NCBI GenBank assembly: GCA_028274465.1
Contig: CM051455.1
Location: forward strand, 112,466,261 to 112,530,260
Reading direction: 5' to 3'
From: Plantago ovata
Lineage: Eukaryota; Streptophyta; Magnoliopsida; Lamiales; Plantaginaceae
Length of the DNA: 64,000 nucleotides
Shown here: piece after piece, positions 53,953-61,604 of the stretch
How the letters are laid out: every line of letters begins with the position of its first letter
How positions within the stretch are numbered: the first letter of the stretch is position 1
Program-made: the position numbers and the translations under genes
The notes under the pieces: model-generated
Seen by the model: the letters and a program-made list of their open reading frames with translations, nothing else
Database searches by the model: none
What the model was told of the DNA's origin: nothing

Positions 53953-54792
53953 GTAAATTTCGGCCCTTTACGCGTTTTCGACGCGTTTTTGGATTTCTTC
54001 CCCTTTTCGGACTCGGTTTCTGCCTTCTAGTGACCTTTTAGCCTTCAGACTCGACCCCTAGACTTCAAATCCTATCCGGAATCTTTCAGATACTCCAATT
54101 AGGCTTCTGGAACACCAATTCCTTGTCTACTTCAATATAATTGCCCGGAAAACCTCGTTTTTCAACCAAAACCTGTAAAATACAAACTAAAGGGAAACGT
54201 GACACTATTTTAATAAAATGCACTAAAATATAGCTAAATTAACATAGAGGATAGCTAAAATAGGTGAAAAAGACTCAAATGAAAGTGTAAAATACACATT
54301 CATCACATAGCGGTCGAACGGAAAGTAAAATACGTGGTATTTAAACATGCATTGTCAAACAATAGCATATCGAGCATACAAACAAATAGTAGCCTATGTG
54401 GATGCCAAATGACTTCATAATTTCATTATGAAAATTATAATCTCATACTTATAATCTCTATGAAAAATTGAAAATTTGGACTAGATTGAAAAATCGAAAA
54501 TTCTATTGACCAGGTAGCAATTTTCGAAAACCAGAAGGACTCAATTGTAATTTTCGAAACCTTGGAGGTGTTAAATTTAAAATTCAAAAGTAGAAAGACT
54601 TATTTGTAATAAGCAATAAATTGATAAATCACAAATAAGCCCCTTAACTTTATACTAGCTAAATTTAACCCCTCTAGTTAACAATAATTACAATTAAATC
54701 ATATTTATATTCCAAATATAAAATTCAATCTTCAAAATTTCAAAAATTCGATTTTGGATCCAACCCGAAAAATATATATATATATTATATAC

Positions 54793-54844
54793 GGGGACGG
54801 GATCGAGTCTCGTCCCCTAGCGTGCCTGCGGCCGCAGCCGCAGG
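54793..54844. repeat. Pair of GC-rich hairpins in the J leader
   Basis: First: GGGGACGGGA...TCTCGTCCCC (54793-54817), a stem of about 10 bp with one wobble pair. Second: CCTGCGG-CCGCAG-CCGCAGG (54825-54844), containing the perfect 12-bp palindrome CTGCGGCCGCAG. Both stand out in AT-rich surroundings, roughly 170-230 bases downstream of the primer site. Confidence 0.8.
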
Positions 54845-55027
54845 CGGTGTACATATATATATAATAATATTTTATTTTTTTTTGAAAAATATAAATTCTA
54901 AATTTATATAAAAACAAAACCTTTGAAAATCGAATTAATCATAGAATCAATTGTATCCACATACACTACAAAGTCACATAACATATATACGTACATACGT
55001 AATCAATTAACTTGGCTCTGATACCAC

Positions 55028-57112
55028 TGTAAGAAAATATGGTCAGAGTTACCCCTAGGGTAAGCAGCGGAATTTCAAAAATTTTCTTAACATGCAGGTT
55101 AATTGATCATGTATATAGCGTACATATTAAACACGTTAATCAGAAGACTTATAATGCTCCAGAAGCAAGCACAGGTACCAAGTCTTCGTAATAGTCCGGT
55201 GAATTTTCTCCTTCGTCGAAGTCGAAGATATCTGCAATACTTTGATTATCTGCAAGACAATAAAAGTTAGTTTCCAGCTCCTTGAACCTCAACCTTGGTA
55301 TTCACGGATGAACAACTTATCGAAAACAATGCTAGGATATTCTTTGTGTGGCCAAGAAGATGGGGCGGCGGTTTTCCTCTGGTGAGGGTGGCGCGCGCGT
55401 GGCTTGTAAGATGTAGGGGAGAGCTTTTTATTTTCTCTAAGAAAAATGGTGGAAAGAATGATCTCAAAGTTCATCATCAAAGCTCTCTAATAGTCTACTA
55501 TATATAGTAGTCAATAGAAGCCTAAAGAATAATCAATTAGACTTCATAAAGGAATAAGAATCTAATTCTTATCGCACTAGGAAACCAATTCAAGTCTAGA
55601 TTCATTCCCAATCAAATTAAAACTCAATCAGAAAAATCTAACTTATCCCTTGACTTCTAATAGAGGAAGGAGTCGAACTCCTTCCCCTACTGCAGCTGCG
55701 CGCGCGCGCGTCCAAGGGGGATAGGTGGGTCCCGATTTTGGGATCCACTTACAATTCTAAGGCAATTCAAACTCCAAGTAGATTTTGCCCATGGGCATAT
55801 ATTAATTCTAAATTAACATATCCTTTCAAATCAAACCTCTATTATATTTCTAAAATATAATCTTTAATTGTATTTACATAAAATACAAGTAATCAGCCAA
55901 TTCAATTAATAATTCCAAATCATTAATTGAGCCACAAATTATTATAACTAATTCCAAATCAATTATAATTCATCAATCAAAATTAATTCTAAATTAATTG
56001 CGATTCCATCTTCAAGGATATTCGGATAAGCTGAATCACCACAGAGTGTGACCCATAGGGCCTCATTGTATTAAGCAAGTCCTAGACTAGGCAAAATGGA
56101 ATTCCTAGACGGTTCCACTTGCAATATTGATACATAAGGACGTTTGAGAGGTTTCTCAAAGCAAACCCTTACGTTGTGAAGTCTGTTGCGCTCAACGCGG
56201 CGATGGTAACGTCCCTTCATCTGACTGACTCGAATGCATCTAGGATCGATGAAGTGCCTATCCCAATAATATATCCACGGGCGTCTTCAGTGAGTTGCTT
56301 GGTGAATCCAATATCTATTATGACTATCATAATAATATTGATACGCTGGCCAGCGATTTTACCAATCACAACTATGAACGACTATGAGCAGTGCTCTCCT
56401 TTGCTACACATGAGAGATGAATCCTTCACAGAATCACTTATCATCCCCATTTGTATGTAGCCATAATCCTGGATCGTGTCTTGGGTCAACTGCTTATTCA
56501 GAGCTGACATCGATGGGTCCACCAAGGATATAAGGCAACAAATGTGATGATAAAGTCCTGTAAGTCCAAAGGACAACTGACATCACTTCGACAACTTTCC
56601 GGTTCCCATAGACACTTCGGTGTAGAGTATACATCGATGGGAGTTTCCGGTGGGTACTTCCATTGTTAGGTAATCACCCTTCGAACAACTATGCGGAGTT
56701 ATGGAAACGTTTCTTGATTGTCCAACAATCCGTTACGTGGCCGTGGGATCGGCTCACACTTGCTCTAACAAGTATAACCTCCACGCATACTAGTCTCAGC
56801 TGGTTCATTCACACCCCTACATCCGAGATGAACCTCGACTAGGGAGAGTTTGGGATAGATGATAACTCACACAGCTCCCACTATCTGTGTGATCGGTCAT
56901 CTATCCGAGGGGACATGTTTAATATCAATACATACAGGAATAGAGATATGACATGTTGTATGCCTGGTGTAATATAAATATGAAAGCGATACTCAATAGT
57001 CAAACAACAAACATATATTATATTACGTTGACCTGTGTAATAGTACATATATGCCCTTAATCAGGGATGCATGCCCTTAATAAAGACTTTCTCTAGGACA
57101 TACACACTATCA
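55028..57112 (-). repeat. 5' LTR of element J
   Basis: A 2,085-bp single-unit version of 45099-47777. The primer site at 55015-55026 follows it in sense. Confidence 0.9.
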
Positions 57113-57117
57113 GGGGG

Positions 57118-58021
57118 TGAATAGTCTTTTCAAACTTTCGTCGTTTAAAAACTCTCTCAGCAAGTGCTTATTACTTTTCAATAATGAGTTTGCAGATACT
57201 TAACTTTCTCAACAAGTACTAGTTACTTTTCAGTAACGAGTTTTACTGGTACTTTAAAAATAGAGTGCAGAAGCCTTTATACAATAAGTGCTTTTCAAAA
57301 AGTGTTAGTTTCAGCAAGTGAGCAGAGTGGCAGTATACAATAAGTAAAGCTTGCTGAAAACTAAATGTGGTAAAGTAAATCACACAAACACTTTTATAGT
57401 GGTATCTGAGAGTGGCGTAATCTCTCACTTTGTCCTTTCTAGGACTGAATCCACTAAGATAAGCTTGAGGTTCCTTACAACACCTATCTATAATGATTCC
57501 TCAGAAACCAAAGCACCCTTGCTTCGTTTCCATCCTAACTAGAGAACTAAACCTTGTTCTCCACCAAACTTCGGACACTTAACCAGCAACACAATGCTTG
57601 ACTAAATCCCCCTGAATTTCACGCCTGAAAAAGGGTATTTATCAGTTAGAGAGGTTTGGGATGAGATGACTTGAGTATAACTTTTTCAGCTATAACAAGT
57701 TATCTAAAGAAACAGAACTTGTAATACTTTTCAGTAAGTAAGTTAAGTTGTTTCTCGTGTCAAGACTTGTTCTTGTTCGAAAGAAAGAACACTTAACTAA
57801 TTTGTTAGCTGTGAATGTTCTACTTCTTCACAAGTAGCTTTTGTTTCAAGCTTAAGTCTTAGAACGGATCAACAGGCAGTAAAGAGTATGGAAGATTGAG
57901 TGTTTAAGCACAAGTGAGAGTTTGATCACGTTGTTGACACAGTTCAACTATTTTCCGGATGACCTCTATTTATAGTGAATCAAGGGAGCCGTTTGAATTC
58001 AAATTCTAAGGCTTTGTTTCT
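57118..58021 (-). repeat. 5' LTR of element H, middle fragment
   Basis: Continues from 45098 after element J. No ORF is credible. TTCAGCAA-type words appear at 57168, 57310 and 57350, as in the rest of H. Cut at 58022 by solo LTR I2. Confidence 0.65.
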
Positions 58022-59426
58022 TGATGAACGTATTTTTGACGCGTTCATCTTGTCTTTTTTACCTTCTTTTGCTATCTTCTAGCCTTGTTTTTTGGTTAGT
58101 TTTGTAGAATAGTGTCACGTTTTGTGTTTTCTGCATTTTCAGGCACTTAGGTACGAAACGACGTTTTTGGAGCTAAAAATGAGCCTTTTTGATGGAAAAG
58201 ATGGCCCCGTTGAAGTTCCCCAATCTCCGTGGGTTGTTCGTATGTGTTTGAGCATCAATAAGCATCGAGAAGGATGAGTCCAAGGCACCCGAGGGCCATG
58301 CGAGGGCAAAAAGATTGAGTTTGAAGACAAAAATCTGCCCAGGAGCCAAGCTAAGCGCCTGGAATAGTGAAGTGCTTCGCTTCAATTTCCAGGAGCTTGG
58401 GCACAGAAGCCAAGCGAAGCGCTTGGAGTGCCCGAAGCGCTTCGCTTGCCAAGCGCTCCGCTTGGCTTCTCCAAGCGGTCCGCTTGGCAGCGGTTACGTT
58501 TTCGGATTTTCCTTCTTAGATCTGATCTTTGATCATTTTTTGAATAACTTTTGAACTGTAACTTGGTTTTGGAGAGACGTTAAGCCCCGAAACTCAGAGA
58601 AAACTCAGATTACTTTGTATTTTAGCTTGGGATTCAAGGTTTTGATTGGGATTCATCCTTTGTAATCATCTACGGAGAGGTTTTCTTTGCTTTCCATCGA
58701 TTAGTGACAGATTTGGTGGTAACTTGTATCACTCTCTTGTCTTGTAGTTTGATATGATGTATTCTGATTATTATCCATATGAATTGATGTCTATGTTGAT
58801 GAATATGAGTAGCTAAATCTTTTGTGTTGGTGGTAGAATGTAGAATATGCATGCTATGGGTTATGATTATGCTTACATGAGATTGTGATTCAATCTTGCT
58901 GCAAATCCCTTCATATGATTCTTAGTTGCCTATAAAATATATTCGAATTGAGTATAGTGACAAACTCTTGGTCAATGAAAGCTATAGTATTGTATGTTAG
59001 AGATTTGCAGCATGCTAGATAAATGGTGTTGGTGACAAGCACCTCTAAAGTATTGATAGTGATCTTTTATGATGTGTGTCTTAAAGTTGCCTAGACGAGT
59101 TGCTTAGCAGACTTGATCGAAGGTTTTACGCACTGAACTTGTGAGCATATACGTAACCCATGCATGTGTATTTGATTTCTACCACCAACCGTTTTCCAAA
59201 CTTGATTTACAACAATCTGATTTCTCGTTGCTATTGTTCAAAGGAAACGATTCTATCAACATTTGAATTTGTTGACTGAAATTGCTAGCAAAAACCTCAA
59301 ACAAAGCCACGTTAGGTCCCGAGAGAACGACACTCGAGGACAACTTGCCATTGCACTCTAGTTTGTGTAGTGATAAGTGTTCTTAGGCTTTTAAACAAAT
59401 TTAATTTGTGAAAAACGACATCATCA
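58022..59426 (+). repeat. Solo LTR I2 (Athila-like)
   Basis: A 1,405-bp LTR with TGATGAACG...CATCATCA ends, nearly identical to I1 at 40241-41650. Perfect TTTCT duplication (58017-58021 and 59427-59431). Palindrome block at 58365-58505 and U5 block GAACGACACTCGAGG. Confidence 0.92.
58365..58505. repeat. Palindrome block of solo LTR I2
   Basis: CCAAGCGAAGCGCTTGG, GAAGCGCTTCGCTTG, CCAAGCGCTCCGCTTGG and CCAAGCGGTCCGCTTGG. Units are slightly better matched to the palindrome consensus than in I1. Confidence 0.85.
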
Positions 59427-59431
59427 TTTCT

Positions 59432-59883
59432 TAAGATGTCACTATCTTGCTTTTGTACTTTCAGCAGCGTCCTTCATTTGTCTTCTAGTCTTCATGTTCT
59501 TCGCGTGCTTACTTTGCATTTAATGTTCATTTGAATGAATTCAAATGTGAACGTTGGAGCCAAAATGCAAGTACTTTCAGCAAGGAGGTCACATATGTAT
59601 TTCAGCAAGCGGTCAGTCTCAGTTTCAGCAAGCACAACCTACTCTGTCATATAGATTTTCACTTATGCGAGATGTTGCTGAAATTTCCACTTTCTGAGCA
59701 ACATGTGCCTTTGTAGATACCTTTCTCAGAATTCTTCATAAGTCTTCAGTCTTCGAATCTTCAAGTTTCTGAGCGGTTCTAGTGCTTCAATAGTTCATTT
59801 GTAAAAACAAAGTACCTCATCAGCAAACTAAAGCACCGAACTAGTACCTACACTAAGTCTTCAGCAAACGTTCCTCTTTTACA
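59432..59883 (-). repeat. 5' LTR of element H, outer fragment (boundary inferred)
   Basis: Rich in TTCAGCAAG words (59579, 59600, 59620, 59820, 59865). The last such word and a possible TG...CA terminus (minus strand TGTAAAAGAGG) lie at about 59883, so I place the LTR start there. Confidence 0.45.
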
Positions 59884-60402
59884 ATGTCCTTAAAATTCTA
59901 AATTCCTATGGACCTTAAGAGTACTAGTTACTGGACTTTCCTTAATTTAGCATGGTTAATTGCTCATCAAAATTACAAGTTTCGTAACAGGTCGAGGTTG
60001 TACCTGTTCGCCCCTTTTGGTCTCGACTACATCGATAGCGCAAGGAGCACATATCAAGTAGCTTCATCAACACTTGTGATTTTTTTCAGAGGAAAATCAG
60101 GGCCTAGTCGAGACTAGACCTGTTCGACCCTTGTATCGACTAGCAAAATTCAGTCAAGCAGTTCGACTACTCTAATTAGGTTATACGACATAACTGAAAA
60201 GAGAAGAAAATTGCTTAAGTATGAAAAAGTGCCACTCGAGATAAATACAACAAGAAGGAGCGATCAATATATAAATGAAAAGAGAAATATTCGAAAAATT
60301 ACAACACGGGAGGAAATATGTTCGTACAACGCCACAAGGGGCTGAATAGTAAATTGTCCGGAGAAAACTTAAAGAAAAATGCAACAAAAGTCACCGAGTA
60401 TA
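59884..60402. other. Unassigned sequence
   Basis: No credible gene. It contains two imperfect copies of ACCTGTTCG-C-C (near 60013 and 60118) and a small palindrome CTAGTC-GA-GACTAG at 60104-60117. It could be a fragment of another LTR. Confidence 0.5.
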
Positions 60403-60681
60403 TGATGAGACGTTTTTTCACCAATTAAATTTTTTTATAAGCCAAATAAAACTTATCACTACACAAAAAATGCAGTAGTAAGATGTTCCCGAGTGTCGTT
60501 CTCATGAGGACTTAACGTGACTTTGTTTAGTGTGAAACAATTGCAATCAGTCAACAAGTAAGTTTGTAAGAATTAACCAAACACTCATGCAACCAACACT
60601 TGCTAGAAGAAGATAATCAAGAAGAGAAAGATGTTGATGGTAGCTTAGTGGTAATGATAAGCAACGAATCACGAATACGCT
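60403..60681 (-). repeat. Truncated Athila-like LTR fragment
   Basis: Starts TGATGAGACG and contains CACTACACAAAAAATGCAGTAG and CGAGTGTCGTTCTCATGAGG, homologous to the U5 ends of the other Athila-like LTRs. No primer site adjoins it. It is cut by element K at 60682. Confidence 0.7.
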
Positions 60682-61516
60682 TGTTGGTGTTAAAATATGT
60701 CCAGTCCGCATGTAGGAACTGGAGCGGTCTAAGAGCGCGACAAAGCATCAAGGGCCGTCCCTCAAGGGGCGCGACCACACCCAAGTATGTCACTAAGGTG
60801 TGGCTCGACCAACATACGGCCCGACCATCACTAAGAGGCCAACCCTCAAGATAAGCTCACAACAAGGACAAGGCAGTTGTTGGGCTCGAGGAGCATCTAT
60901 AGGACTCGAGGAGCACCTTACGTCAAGGTGACACCCTCCAAAAGAGAGTAGGCAAAGCACTACTCGGACCACGGACGTAAGAGGAAGGCACGAGGACCAA
61001 GGGCGACCACCCGTGGTCGCTCCCTGTGAGACCCATCTTCCAGATTACTCCATGGGACCCAAAAAGTCAATATTGCCCTCACAACCCTAGTAAGATGTTT
61101 GGGCCAAATCCCATGGACCTCCTTAATGGGCTTGGGCCAAAGGAGGCTTCAATCTCGGCCTGACACTTGTCACGATCCTACATGGAGTGACATTAAAATA
61201 CTACGAGTATATAAAGGACTCATTCATTATCGGCTGGGTAAGCATTCATAGCTCTCACCCACCACTCACCTATCACATTTACTACTCTTACTAGGGAAGC
61301 CCTTCAACTCCCTACACGTAAAGTCGTCCCTCCGGTTTGATCCTCGACAAACCGGGCACGAGGTACTAACCCCCTCCTCCAATCTCTTTCAGGTACGAAG
61401 AAGCTACATGAAGGGTTCCTATGATCTTAAGAGGAACACTACATGAGGAAGACCTAAATAGTGTATTGTGACGATCCACTGCGAACTTAAGAAGAAGTAC
61501 GAATTACCCTTCAACA
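60682..61516 (+). repeat. 5' LTR of element K
   Basis: Ends TTCAACA at 61516; starts at TGTTGG (60682) or TGTTAAAATATG (60688). A TATATAAAG lies at 61208. The partner LTR is outside the window, so limits rest on TG...CA ends and the primer site. Confidence 0.7.
61208..61216 (+). promoter_or_regulatory. TATA box of element K LTR
   Basis: TATATAAAG, a good plant TATA match, about 300 bp before the LTR end. Confidence 0.6.
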
Positions 61517-61517
61517 T

Positions 61518-61535
61518 TTGGCGTCGTCTATGGGA
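61518..61535 (+). other. Primer-binding site region of element K
   Basis: TGGCGTCGTCTATGGGAA follows the LTR by one base. Many dicot gypsy elements have TGGCGCCGTCTGTGGGAA here; the tRNA was not identified. Confidence 0.65.
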
Positions 61536-61604
61536 ATCTGATCGAAAGGTCATTCCTAGCCCTACAGGTCGAGCCAAGCACTCTCCTCGTGAAAATCCAC
61601 GAAG

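Larger units (their letters stand above)
53263..54112. repeat. 425-bp tandem duplication in solo LTR G
   Basis: Units start at CTCCGAAGAATCGTGATC (53263 and 53688). Each contains the sequence from the transcript-start side through the TATA box and palindrome block to GGAACACCAATTCCTTGTC. Confidence 0.9.
52617..54305 (-). repeat. Solo LTR G (Athila-like) with duplicated promoter region
   Basis: TGATGAA...TTCATCA ends, flanked by perfect CATAG duplications (52612-52616 and 54306-54310). Same family as the A-C LTRs; low-coordinate end homologous to their U5. At 1,689 bp it is longer because a 425-bp unit containing the TATA box and palindromes is tandemly repeated. No internal sequence remains. 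Confidence 0.92.
51896..55027 (-). other. Long leader of element J with primer site
   Basis: Noncoding. From the gag start outward it holds short tandem repeats (52454-52616), solo LTR G (52617-54305), an AT-rich stretch, two GC-rich hairpins (54793-54844) and the primer site TGGTATCAGAGC (55026-55015), one base from the LTR. Confidence 0.8.
45099..57112 (-). mobile_element. Element J: Ty1/copia retrotransposon with long LTRs, in the H LTR
   Basis: LTRs at 45099-47777 (2,679 bp) and 55028-57112 (2,085 bp), TGTAAG...TATCA ends on the plus strand. Read on the minus strand: 5' LTR, initiator-Met primer site, a 3-kb leader holding solo LTR G, one gag-pol frame (51895-47792), polypurine tract, 3' LTR. 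Domain order gag, protease, integrase, RT, RNase H is copia. The target duplication lies in a G run (GGGGT left, GGGGG then T right), so its exact limits are unclear. The 3' LTR holds a 592-bp tandem duplication absent from the 5' LTR. Confidence 0.9.
36184..59883 (-). mobile_element. Element H: Sirevirus-like Ty1/copia element, the host of most other insertions
   Basis: Read on the minus strand: 5' LTR (pieces at about 59883-59432, 58021-57118 and 45098-45047), initiator-Met primer site (45044-45033), long gag, protease, integrase, reverse transcriptase, RNase H (to 37757), a noncoding stretch and a third ORF that continues past element D at 19044-18835. The order protease-integrase-RT is copia. 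The long gag with a coiled-coil spacer between zinc knuckle and protease, and the ORF after pol, point to the Sirevirus lineage. All frames are broken. Inserted in it are I1, J (with G), I2, D and C. The right boundary near 59883 is inferred; the 3' LTR is outside the window. Confidence 0.8.

Noticed and set aside
59908..60117. 69-residue plus-strand ORF
   Set aside because: Short, no homology that I recognise, and partly overlaps local repeats.
60600..60854. 84-residue plus-strand ORF
   Set aside because: Spans the junction between an LTR fragment and the K LTR; chance frame.
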